Of a stretch of 63,463 nucleotides of DNA, positions 20,777 to 29,310 are shown piece after piece. This DNA is from Promethearchaeota archaeon (GTDB lineage Archaea > Asgardarchaeota > Lokiarchaeia > Helarchaeales > RDOG01), in NCBI GenBank assembly GCA_011365055.1, contig RDOG01000022.1, positions 1 through 63,463 of the forward strand. The letters are read 5' to 3'. Made by a program: the position numbers and the translations under genes. Positions within the stretch are counted from its first letter, which is position 1, and each line of letters starts with the position of its first letter. The notes below the pieces were generated by a model, which was not told the origin of the DNA, made no database searches, and worked only from the letters and a program-made list of their open reading frames with translations.

Positions 20777-22017
20777 GAGAAAAGAACTATATCAACCATT
20801 TCTCCTTCTTCTAATATTTGAGTATCTTCTAAAATAATTATATAACCATCTGTATTAGCTAAAGTAGTAATAGACTCAGATCCCGTATGTATAGCTTCGG
20901 CTTCAATTTCTTGTTCATAAAATAGACGAACCATCCTGTATTCTCGTCTACCAAATTCTGAATATATTCGTTTTCTTAATTTTGCTTTAACGGTATTATA
21001 TTTTTTGGGAGGAAGCTGCCTGAATTCAAAGATTAAAGGAGAAATGAGTTGGTAAAATATTGTTAGTGCGCTTGTTGGATAACCGGGTAGAATTGCCAAA
21101 ATTTTATAATCATCAGATTTTTTTAAACCTGCTAATATTGTTGGTTTCCCAGGTTTTATTCTAATTCCATGAATAAAAAAATCGAGATCTTTAATTTCTT
21201 TTATAATAATTGGCATAAAATCCCCTAGACCTTTTGATGTCCCTCCAGAAATTAACAATATATCAAATTTCTCCAAATTTTCATTTATCACTTTTCTCAT
21301 TAATTCAAGATTATCTTTTAAAATTCCAAGGAATGTAGGTTTTCCTCCAGCTTCTTTTATTCCTTGAAATAAAGTTGTAGAATTGATATCATAAATCTTC
21401 CCCAAGGATAATTCTTGACCTGATTGGATTAGTTCATCTCCCGTACTAAAAATTCCAATTTTAGGTGGAGAAAATACTTTTAATTTTTGAATGTTAATTG
21501 CTGCTAATACTCCTAGATCTCTAATATTTAATAATTTTCCTTTTGAAATTACTTTAGAACCTTTTTTAATATCTGTACCGGTTTTTATTACGTTTTGTCC
21601 TGGTGTTGAAGCTTTATGAATTAAAACTTCATCATTATTTCTTTCAGTATATTCAACCATCACGATTGCATCTGCACCATCAGGAATTGGAGCACCTGTT
21701 GCTATTTGAACTGCTTCTCCAGTACTTAACTTTCCTTCAAAAAAATATCCTGCTTGAATTTCCCCTATTACTCGTAATTTTATTGGATGATTTTCTTCTG
21801 CATCAAACGTGTCTTCAGCAATAACAGCATATCCATCCATTCGTGATTTAATAAATTGAGGAACATCAATTTTTGATATTATATTTTCTGCTATTACACA
21901 ATTTAATGCATCATTTATGCTTATTTCTTCAAGTTTAGGTTTAAAATTAACTTTTTTTGCTAAAATATTTTTAACTTGATCAACAGATAGCGTTGAAAAA
22001 TATCGTTCAATTTCCAA
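20773..22017 (-). CDS. moeA: Molybdopterin molybdenumtransferase MoeA (copy 1)
   Basis: 414 residues. MoeA inserts molybdate or tungstate into adenylated molybdopterin. Seen: N-terminal domain with KSRMDGYAVIAEDTF, TGAPIPDGADAIVMVE, the MogA-like domain with ISGGTSKGLGDFMP and LPGYPTSALTIF, and a C-terminal beta domain with RREYRMVRL. Last gene of a four-gene minus-strand operon moaC-moaB-moeA-moeA, 4 nt after the second copy. Two copies in one operon fit the archaeal habit of having separate Mo and W ligases, but which does which cannot be read from the sequence. Confidence 0.93.
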   Translation of the reverse strand: MEIERYFSTLSVDQVKNILAKKVNFKPKLEEISINDALNCVIAENIISKIDVPQFIKSRMDGYAVIAEDTFDAEENHPIKLRVIGEIQAGYFFEGKLSTGEAVQIATGAPIPDGADAIVMVEYTERNNDEVLIHKASTPGQNVIKTGTDIKKGSKVISKGKLLNIRDLGVLAAINIQKLKVFSPPKIGIFSTGDELIQSGQELSLGKIYDINSTTLFQGIKEAGGKPTFLGILKDNLELMRKVINENLEKFDILLISGGTSKGLGDFMPIIIKEIKDLDFFIHGIRIKPGKPTILAGLKKSDDYKILAILPGYPTSALTIFYQLISPLIFEFRQLPPKKYNTVKAKLRKRIYSEFGRREYRMVRLFYEQEIEAEAIHTGSESITTLANTDGYIIILEDTQILEEGEMVDIVLFS

Positions 22018-22021
22018 AGTA

Positions 22022-23281
22022 TCACCAATAAGACTTATTATATGGCATATATAATAATATATTAACTAATTCGTCCTTTTCAAATCCTTCTCTTTCTTCT
22101 GGAATTATTAGTATACCATCCGCATTTACGGTTGATGAAATTATGCCCGAACCAGATGCCCTAGTAGGTATTGCAACGAATCCAGTTTCAGTTTCTTCGA
22201 TTCTAATCCTAACAAAATCTCTTCTTCCTAGAACTGATGGAACTGCTTTTCCCAATCTAATTTTTATTTTGGGACGTGGTTCAATTAATTTATATCTTTG
22301 AACATAACGAATATAAGGACCAACGAAGGTCTCGAATGCAATAATACTAGCAACAGGAAAACCAGGAAGGCAAAAGATTAACTTATTATTGACAACAGAT
22401 ATTGCTGTTGGGCTTCCCGGTCTCATCGAAATGCCATGAACCAAAATTTCTCCATTCATTTCCATTATTTTGGGCAACAAATCTAACTCTCCAACTGAAG
22501 TTCCTCCAGTAAATACTATAATATCATATTTTAAAGCTTCAAAAAGCATTTCATTTAACACTTTAACATCATCAATAGCTTTTCCAATCCTTATAGGAAT
22601 GCCACCATATAATGTAGTATGATTCATCAACATGTAACTATTAGTTTCGTATATTTGGCCTATATCTAATTTTTTCTCGTGTTCTATTAATTCATTTCCA
22701 GTTGAAATTATGGCAACTGTAGGTTTTTTATAAACTTTAACCTTAAATTCTCCACATGCTAAAAGCATTCCAATATCTTGAGGCCTAATTAAATGCATTT
22801 GTTTTAATATCAAATCTCCACTTTTTACATCTTCTCCTTCGCGTTGAACATTCTTTCCTCTTGGAACTGAAAAATAAATTTCGATATTATCATCAATTTT
22901 TTTCGTTTCCTCTATCTTGATAACGGCATCAGCTCCCTGAGGAATTGGAGAGCCTGTTGCAAGCTTGATGGCTTCACCATTCTTTAATATCATATTAGAA
23001 ACTTTAGATATTCCGATTTCATCAATAACTTTTAGTACATTTGGTTTATGTTGCGATGCATTGAAAGAATCTTCTGCTTTTATTGCATATCCATCCATTG
23101 CAGATCTTACAAAGTGAGGAACATTAATATTTGAAATAATTTTTTCTGCAGTAATTCTTCCAATCGATTCAATAGTCTTAATTATTTCAGTCTCCATGTA
23201 CTTTGAATGCTTGTAGATGTAATCCCAAGCATCATCGACAGGCGTTAATTTTTTAAACCCGATATTATGAATTGAACTCAT
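22022..23281 (-). CDS. moeA: Molybdopterin molybdenumtransferase MoeA (copy 2)
   Basis: Second MoeA, 419 residues from the chosen start. Landmarks: RSAMDGYAIKAEDSF, TGSPIPQGADAVIKIE, the MogA-like FTGGTSVGELDLLP, LPGFPVASIIAFETF and a C-terminal GRRDFVRIRI. The frame is open 8 codons further into moaB, but an ATG at 23281 directly after the moaB stop, preceded by GGGAAAA, is the better start. Clearly a paralogue of its neighbour and not a recent duplicate, since the two differ throughout. Confidence 0.93.
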   Translation of the reverse strand: MSSIHNIGFKKLTPVDDAWDYIYKHSKYMETEIIKTIESIGRITAEKIISNINVPHFVRSAMDGYAIKAEDSFNASQHKPNVLKVIDEIGISKVSNMILKNGEAIKLATGSPIPQGADAVIKIEETKKIDDNIEIYFSVPRGKNVQREGEDVKSGDLILKQMHLIRPQDIGMLLACGEFKVKVYKKPTVAIISTGNELIEHEKKLDIGQIYETNSYMLMNHTTLYGGIPIRIGKAIDDVKVLNEMLFEALKYDIIVFTGGTSVGELDLLPKIMEMNGEILVHGISMRPGSPTAISVVNNKLIFCLPGFPVASIIAFETFVGPYIRYVQRYKLIEPRPKIKIRLGKAVPSVLGRRDFVRIRIEETETGFVAIPTRASGSGIISSTVNADGILIIPEEREGFEKDELVNILLYMPYNKSYW

Positions 23282-23282
23282 T

Positions 23283-23825
23283 TTAATTTTCCCTTTTTTT
23301 TCCAATCATTTTTAATGCATGCCCGGATTCTTTTAAAATTAATTTTTCTAATGCTAATTTACATGCATTTGGAGATCCTGGTAAACAATAAATGATTTTT
23401 TGTTTAATAACTCCTGCAAAAGCTCTAGACAGCATTGCCGCGCTTCCTATTTCTATATAACTTAAATATCTAAAAATTTCTCCAAAACCCTCGATTTTTT
23501 TATCTAATAAAGGCATAATTGCTTCAACAGTCACGTCTCTCGGACTGATACCTGTGCCTCCAGTAGTTATTATCATATCGATGGAATCATTAGCTAACAA
23601 TTCATTAACTGCAGCAGAAATTTTAGATATTTCATCAGGAATAATAATATATTTAATAATCTTATGATTATTTTCTTCTAAGATTTTTTGAATTAAACCG
23701 AGCGATTTATCTGAGCTAGCTTTTCCTTCTTTAAATTCATTATAACGAGTGTCACTAATTAGAATGATGCTAAAATTTATTTTTTTTTTTGTATCTTTTT
23801 TATGTTCATAAACAGGAGATGCCAT
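23283..23825 (-). CDS. moaB: Molybdenum cofactor protein MoaB/MogA
   Basis: 180 residues with the molybdopterin-binding fold: ILISDTRYNEF, a DDE-like IIPDEISKI, TTGGTGISPRDVTVEA and the late YCLPGSPNACKLAL. The family adenylates molybdopterin before MoeA loads the metal. Seven nt after moaC and almost touching moeA copy 2; translation is probably coupled across the operon. Confidence 0.92.
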   Translation of the reverse strand: MASPVYEHKKDTKKKINFSIILISDTRYNEFKEGKASSDKSLGLIQKILEENNHKIIKYIIIPDEISKISAAVNELLANDSIDMIITTGGTGISPRDVTVEAIMPLLDKKIEGFGEIFRYLSYIEIGSAAMLSRAFAGVIKQKIIYCLPGSPNACKLALEKLILKESGHALKMIGKKREN

Positions 23826-23832
23826 TTTTAAT

Positions 23833-24288
23833 TTACACTTCCTTAATTTTTTTAATTACTTTCACTTCAACGATTTCCGTTTCTGGATATTGTCCATCTT
23901 TGTCTTTTTCGACATATTTTGTCATATCCCATATAGTTAGAAGTGCTATTTGAACTCCCAAAATTGCCTCCAATTCAACTCCCGTTTTACCTTGAGACTT
24001 AACTTCAACTCGTGCTTTAATAAAAGCATTATCTAGATCAATTTCAAAATTAACTTCGATTCCCATAATAGGTATTGGGTGAGCTAAGAAGATAAAATCT
24101 GGAGTTTTCTTGACTGCATTAATTGCCGCAAGCTCTCCATTACTAAGAACATCCCCTTTTTTAATCTTATTCTCTTTAATTAATTTAATTGTTGATTTTT
24201 TAAGTTTTATTTTACCTTCTGCAATTGCTATTCTTAATGAATCTTTTTTCTCGCTAATATCAATCATAGAAATGTTTGAACGATGCAT
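23833..24288 (-). CDS. moaC: Cyclic pyranopterin monophosphate synthase MoaC
   Basis: 151 residues. Acts with MoaA to make cyclic pyranopterin monophosphate, the first step of molybdenum/tungsten cofactor synthesis. Family motifs: SMIDISEKKDSLR at the start, LAHPIPI, GKTGVELEAILGV and TIWDMTKYVEKD...GQYPETEI at the end. First gene of the moaC-moaB-moeA-moeA operon; moaA and moaE are not in the window. The cofactor most likely serves tungsten or molybdenum oxidoreductases elsewhere. Confidence 0.95.
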   Translation of the reverse strand: MHRSNISMIDISEKKDSLRIAIAEGKIKLKKSTIKLIKENKIKKGDVLSNGELAAINAVKKTPDFIFLAHPIPIMGIEVNFEIDLDNAFIKARVEVKSQGKTGVELEAILGVQIALLTIWDMTKYVEKDKDGQYPETEIVEVKVIKKIKEV

Positions 24289-24449
24289 AATTTTTCATCT
24301 TTTTAGAAATATTTATTAAAATCACGATAAAAATCTATAAAAAATCTATTAACATGAACAATCAATTTTTTACATTTGAAGTTATTAAATTAAATTACTC
24401 TTAATGAATCAAAGATAATTTTTACATAGAAAAATATGGATGACTAATT

Positions 24450-26237
24450 ATGGCAGACTCCACCCAAAATATTCTACCAAAAGGGAAAGTTTTATTAAAA
24501 TCTAAAGCTTATAAGAAAATATTTCTTCACTCATCGAGATTTTGTAATCCAAATATTGCTCGAAACCAATGGAAAGAAGTCTATGGTTTTTTAGTTGGCT
24601 TTATCGAAGAAGAAGATGTAATTATAGAAGATGCCGTTCCAATGACTCACGGAGGGACTACAGAGGTGCAATTTGAAGAAAAACACTACATTGAAGCTGC
24701 TGAATTAGATTCTAAGCTTGCTATTGAGGGTAAATTTTTTATTGTTGGATGGTATCATAGTCATCCTGGTCTTGATTTATTTCTATCTTCTGTTGATGTT
24801 CATAATCACATGGGTTTTCAAGGTCCAAATCCTAAAAGTATTGCTTTAGTATGTGATCCTACTAAAATTGCTATTGCTGGTCATGCCGGATTTGAAATCT
24901 TTAAATTAAAGGAAATTTTACCGTCTTCTGGTTACTATTCTGTTGAGTGGAAAATTCCAGATGCTGACCATTTATTTTTAGGTAGAACACTTTTTGAATT
25001 AGCAGAAAAAAGTTCTGCACAAAAACCAGTAGTTGAAGAATATGGTGAGCCCGAACAACCAGTTCAAGCAGTAGATACTTTATCAAAACCTGTTTTAATT
25101 GAACAAACGAGAGAAGAATTTTATGAAGAACCAAAAATTCTTATAGATAAACAAGAACAACCAGTCCTATCACAAGAATTAATTGAAGCTCAAGAAAAAT
25201 TAACAAAAGCAATTCAATTAGCGGAAAGGTCAGAATATGAAAAAGCTATAGATTTAGCTCTTAGTTTAGGACAAGAAATGGAAAATAAAAATGAAGAGGC
25301 TCTAGCATCAGACGCATTTTTACAAGTAGGAAGCATATTTTACGATTTTTGGGATAAAATTTATAAAATAAGAGGAAAAATTTTTTCACATCAAAGGGAT
25401 CCAAAGGAAGATGACGTGAATCTTGTTATTTTATTGGCTAAATTATTGAATCAAACTAAAAAAAGAGTGGAATTTTCTAAAATCGGATTGGAATTGGAGA
25501 TAAGAAATTTAACTGGAGAAATGATAAAAATAAATGACGTAAACATACAAATTTCAAATATTCTCTATGAAGCTGCAGAAATATCCATGATAATGAATAA
25601 TTTAGCATTCAAGAGAAAAGATATACCCTCTCAAATAAAATATTTAGAACGATCTTGTGAAATTTTAAAAACCGTTGAAAATTTTATAGAAAAATCCAAG
25701 GTAGAATCCGATTTTATTAAGAATGTTTTTAATATTAATCAAATTATCAGTAAAATTCATTATAATCGCGCTCGAATTCTAGAGCTAAAAGCCATTCAAG
25801 ATATGAAGGGTGCAAATCACGAGCGAGCATCAAAATATTATGCTGGTGCTTCAGAAGTTTCTAAGAAGGGTTCTGCAAAAATTAGTTATCAAACAATCAA
25901 GAATAACCTTCTTGGTTATTCTGAAACGTTAAAGGGGAGAGCTTTTTTTGTATTGGGTGAAAAGCAATCATATGATATAAAAAATTATTGTAAAGCAAAT
26001 AGTTATTATGAAATCTCAAGAGGTTTTTTTGAATATGCAAAAAATCTTTATCCTGTTCATGCTAAATGGGATTTAGATCGAAATAATGATTTTCTTGAAT
26101 TTGCAGAAAGACAAGCAGCTAAAACCCGTGGAAAATGCTTAGAATCTAAAGGAAAGCTTGTAAATTTAGAAGAAAAAGAATTAGATTTAGAATATCTTAT
26201 TGATTTAAAAGAATTAGAACCTTTATTTTTTCCTTAA
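24450..26237 (+). CDS. JAMM/MPN+ metalloprotease with a long C-terminal helical domain
   Basis: 595 residues. The N-terminal MPN domain (about 12-175) has the full catalytic set of an isopeptidase: E43 (WKEVYGFLVG), H103-x-H105, S113 and D116 in HSHPG-x5-S-x2-D spacing, with GWYHSHPG and ALVCDPTK much like Rpn11 and Csn5, which remove ubiquitin-type modifiers. A Pro/Glu linker (180-235) leads to a mostly helical region (240-595) with repeated amphipathic helices resembling TPR/MIT-type scaffolds. No ubiquitin, E1 or E2 genes are adjacent. Deconjugating activity is inferred from the complete motif. Confidence 0.85.
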   Translation: MADSTQNILPKGKVLLKSKAYKKIFLHSSRFCNPNIARNQWKEVYGFLVGFIEEEDVIIEDAVPMTHGGTTEVQFEEKHYIEAAELDSKLAIEGKFFIVGWYHSHPGLDLFLSSVDVHNHMGFQGPNPKSIALVCDPTKIAIAGHAGFEIFKLKEILPSSGYYSVEWKIPDADHLFLGRTLFELAEKSSAQKPVVEEYGEPEQPVQAVDTLSKPVLIEQTREEFYEEPKILIDKQEQPVLSQELIEAQEKLTKAIQLAERSEYEKAIDLALSLGQEMENKNEEALASDAFLQVGSIFYDFWDKIYKIRGKIFSHQRDPKEDDVNLVILLAKLLNQTKKRVEFSKIGLELEIRNLTGEMIKINDVNIQISNILYEAAEISMIMNNLAFKRKDIPSQIKYLERSCEILKTVENFIEKSKVESDFIKNVFNINQIISKIHYNRARILELKAIQDMKGANHERASKYYAGASEVSKKGSAKISYQTIKNNLLGYSETLKGRAFFVLGEKQSYDIKNYCKANSYYEISRGFFEYAKNLYPVHAKWDLDRNNDFLEFAERQAAKTRGKCLESKGKLVNLEEKELDLEYLIDLKELEPLFFP

Positions 26238-26347
26238 TTATTTGATTGAGGATTGAAATAATAAATAATTACTTTAAAACTCAATTAGAAGGTAAATCAT
26301 CAAATTTTTCTATTTAATAAATATTTTTTATATGAAAAAATTTGATA

Positions 26348-26935
26348 TTATTCTTCATCTAACACTTTTGTTTTTAAGACAGAGTATATCGGTCCTTTTG
26401 GAGTTAATTCACTCCTCTTTATGAGAATTTTATCTACTTTAATTTTCCCATATGTAATATCTTTTGCTTTAATATTTTTTATGATAGATACTAAATGTCC
26501 AATATGCTCTCCGCCTTTTATTCTTCCAATTGTTATATGTGAACTAAATTTTTTTTCTCTTTTAAAACCTAATTGAGATAAATTTGTTTCTAAGAACTTA
26601 GAAATTTTAATTACTTCTTCTGATCCTATGCTGGTACCGATCCAAATTACCTTGGGTGATTTCAAAGAAGGAAAAACGCCAATATTTTTTATTTCCAATT
26701 CAAAACTTTTTTGTTGAATTTTATTCAAGATATTTTCTTCAATAACATCAATCATTTTTTCGGATACATTACCAAGAAATTTTAGTGTTAAATGAACATT
26801 ATTTCTTTCAACCATCTTAATTTTTGCTTTTGATAATTTCAATTGATGTTTAGTTTTTTCTATCTCTTCTAATATTTCTTTAGCCTCTGGATCTTTTACT
26901 TCTATGCATATAAAGCTTCTAATCTCATCCTTCAT
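26348..26935 (-). CDS. thpR: RNA 2',3'-cyclic phosphodiesterase ThpR (LigT-like)
   Basis: 195 residues of the 2H phosphoesterase superfamily with both histidine motifs: HLTL (H48, in NNVHLTLKFLG) and HITI (H133, in SSHITIGR). Hydrolyses 2',3'-cyclic phosphates on RNA ends and has ligase activity in vitro; such ends are made during tRNA splicing, which is relevant given the intron-bearing tRNA genes in this window. Stands alone, convergent with the JAMM gene. Confidence 0.92.
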   Translation of the reverse strand: MKDEIRSFICIEVKDPEAKEILEEIEKTKHQLKLSKAKIKMVERNNVHLTLKFLGNVSEKMIDVIEENILNKIQQKSFELEIKNIGVFPSLKSPKVIWIGTSIGSEEVIKISKFLETNLSQLGFKREKKFSSHITIGRIKGGEHIGHLVSIIKNIKAKDITYGKIKVDKILIKRSELTPKGPIYSVLKTKVLDEE

Positions 26936-27131
26936 ACAAATTCAACGAAAGTTTTATCGAAGAGTTTAAATTATTTTATATATAAATCTTAGATTATTTC
27001 CTTTTCAAATAAATAAATTTGGTTTTATTGAAATGCAAAAAAATTTTAAACTCAAAATAAATTGGTTGAATAATTGAAATATGTGTTAATTACTACTATT
27101 AATGAATATAATGACCTAGTGGTTTCATAAA

Positions 27132-28277
27132 TTGGCCGGAAAAAAAAGAAAATTAAAACAAATATCTTTTAAAAAAGACGATATTGAACAGAAAGAAATA
27201 GAATCGCAAGAAATTTTTGAGTTTACTAACGTAAAAACATTAACATTACGGCCAATAGGATACCCAATTAGCTCTGCTAGTGATGATAAGCAATCTTTAA
27301 TCAGAGTTGATAATCCTAAATTATTTGAGGCATATGCTTTGGAACAATGGTCTGGTTTTTATGTTCAAAAGCATTCATATATCTTTGATCAGTTTTTATA
27401 TCCCGATTTTGCATTTGAAGTCGTAAAAGTAATTCCTGGACCTGGAAAAATTAATGCAGAAACGAAAATTGAATTAGAAAACATTCCCTCTCTTATTAAT
27501 AAAGAAATACCCAAAGTTACTTTTTCTGAAATCATTGGTAATAAAATTGCTAAAGATAAATGTAAAATAATTCTCGAATATCTTAAAGATCCAAAAAAAT
27601 TTGGTGAATGGGCCCCAAGAAATGTTTTATTTTATGGACCACCAGGAACTGGAAAAACTATGACTGCAAGGGCTCTTGCGACTGCTGCGAAAATTCCAAT
27701 TTATTTAATTAGAGCTACAGACCTTATTGGATTACATGTTGGTGATGGTGCAAGACGTGTTCATAACTTATATGCTGATGCTGCAATCGATGCTCCGAGT
27801 ATTATATTTATTGACGAATTAGATGCGATTGGATTGGATAGAAGATATCAATCAATTCGTGGTGATGTTTCAGAAGTAGTAAATGCATTGTTAGCTGAAA
27901 TGGATGGACTTAGTACTAAACAAGAAATAGGTGTAGTAACAATTGGTGCAACCAACAGTCCACATCTTTTAGATACCGCAGTTAGAAACCGATTCGAAGA
28001 AGAATGTGAATTCAAGATATTTGATGAAGAAGAGAGGCTTGAATTCTTGCAGCTTTATGTTAAAAAACTTCCGATTCCAATGACCGCAGATATTATTAAA
28101 ATTTCTAAAAAAACTGAAAATATGTCTGGTAGGGAGATTAAAGAAAAGGTTTTAAAAGTTGCTTTACACGCAGCTATTTTACAAGATTTAAATGAAATAA
28201 ATTCTGAATTAATCGAAGATATATTTGATAAACTGGATGAAAAAAGCGATATTAAATCGAAATCTATGTTTACTTAA
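27132..28277 (+). CDS. AAA+ ATPase of the archaeal COG1223 type
   Basis: 381 residues. Walker A GPPGTGKT at 169-176, Walker B IIFIDELDAI at 224-233, second region of homology GATNSPHLLDTAVRNRFEEE with R285 and R287 as arginine fingers. The N-terminal 130 residues hold a small domain (GYPISSASDDKQSLIRVDNP..., cut short here) typical of this archaeal family and not the coiled coil of PAN. Function unknown; ATP-driven remodelling is likely. Start is TTG with no good Shine-Dalgarno. The UPF0200 gene follows after 18 nt. Confidence 0.88.
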   Translation: MAGKKRKLKQISFKKDDIEQKEIESQEIFEFTNVKTLTLRPIGYPISSASDDKQSLIRVDNPKLFEAYALEQWSGFYVQKHSYIFDQFLYPDFAFEVVKVIPGPGKINAETKIELENIPSLINKEIPKVTFSEIIGNKIAKDKCKIILEYLKDPKKFGEWAPRNVLFYGPPGTGKTMTARALATAAKIPIYLIRATDLIGLHVGDGARRVHNLYADAAIDAPSIIFIDELDAIGLDRRYQSIRGDVSEVVNALLAEMDGLSTKQEIGVVTIGATNSPHLLDTAVRNRFEEECEFKIFDEEERLEFLQLYVKKLPIPMTADIIKISKKTENMSGREIKEKVLKVALHAAILQDLNEINSELIEDIFDKLDEKSDIKSKSMFT

Positions 28278-28295
28278 TTTTTTTGTGATAATTTT

Positions 28296-28841
28296 TTGAA
28301 ATTTAAAGTATATGCTTTGGTAGGCATGCCTGGTTCAGGAAAAACGGAAGCCACATTACTTTTGAAAGATTTAAACATTCCAGTAATTACAATGGGTGAT
28401 AGAATACGAGAAGAAATGAAAAAAAGAAATATAGAAATAAATTCCGAAAATATGAGAAAATTTATGTTGAATTTGAGGGAAGAAGAGGGAATGGATGCAG
28501 TTGCAAGAAAATGTCTTCCTTATATTTATAATATATCCTCTGATATAGTTATTATTGATGGTATCAGAAATCAAGAGGAAATAGATTTTTTTAAAATAAA
28601 TCTAAATAATTTTAAAGTTATTGCAATTCTTGCCAAACCCGAGATAAGATATCAAAGATTGATGGATAGAAAGCGTGAAGATGATTCCTTTGATATTAAA
28701 AAGCTAAAAGAACGAGATTATAAAGAATTATCTGTAGGTATTGGGAAAGTAATTGAAAATGCTGACTATAATATAATTAATGAGAGCACAAAAGAACATT
28801 TAAAAAATGAATTTAAAAAAATATTATTTAATGATGGATAA
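28296..28841 (+). CDS. UPF0200 family P-loop kinase-like protein
   Basis: 181 residues resembling nucleotide kinases and dephospho-CoA kinase: GMPGSGKTEA P-loop at 10-19, MGDRIREEM, IVIIDGIRN Walker B-like strand and the RLMDRKREDD lid. UPF0200 proteins have no proven substrate. The TTG start fits the family's short N-terminus before the P-loop. Its stop overlaps the next gene's ATG by 1 nt; the two partners are fused in some archaea, which supports a joint role. Confidence 0.87.
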   Translation: MKFKVYALVGMPGSGKTEATLLLKDLNIPVITMGDRIREEMKKRNIEINSENMRKFMLNLREEEGMDAVARKCLPYIYNISSDIVIIDGIRNQEEIDFFKINLNNFKVIAILAKPEIRYQRLMDRKREDDSFDIKKLKERDYKELSVGIGKVIENADYNIINESTKEHLKNEFKKILFNDG

Positions 28842-29272
28842 TGAACGAAGGTTTACAAGTTAAAATTAAGATAGAAACTCCATTTAATAATACTGAATCT
28901 TTTATTAAAATAGAAAAAGCCATAAAAACTTTATTTTTTAATGTTAATTGTCAAGTTGAAGGGGAAGGAGTAAAAAGGAAAGTTTTTGCAGAATTGGAAG
29001 GCATTAAAGAATTATCAATTTTGTATAATTCATTTAGAAATCAAATGATCTTAGATGTAGCAAGAAGAATGATGTTTAAAGAATTATTGGGTGATACTTT
29101 TACTATATATTTTAATAAACAAGCTGCATTTGTTGGAAAGATTCATTTTTCGTTAGTTGAAGAAGAAAATAAAATGTTAGGTCCTATTAAAGTTTTAATA
29201 CAGGCAAATTATATTGAAAAATTGATTAATTATTTAGCTCCAGAAACTATTGATGGAAAGATTATTGAATAA
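28841..29272 (+). CDS. UPF0201 family protein
   Basis: 143 residues, alpha/beta protein of the archaeal UPF0201 family (COG1325): N-terminal strand VKIKIETPFNNTES, central FRNQMILDVARRMMF helix and the characteristic ending LGPIKVLIQA...YLAPETIDG. Likely interacts with RNA or with the UPF0200 kinase-like protein; both statements are inference. It overlaps the upstream gene by one nucleotide, so translation is coupled. Confidence 0.85.
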   Translation: MNEGLQVKIKIETPFNNTESFIKIEKAIKTLFFNVNCQVEGEGVKRKVFAELEGIKELSILYNSFRNQMILDVARRMMFKELLGDTFTIYFNKQAAFVGKIHFSLVEEENKMLGPIKVLIQANYIEKLINYLAPETIDGKIIE

Positions 29273-29310
29273 TAAATAAGTTATGAATATATCAAAAAGG
29301 GGTTTTTAAA

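Noticed and set aside
24901..25134. 77-codon minus-strand frame within the JAMM gene
   Set aside because: Shadow frame with no start context.
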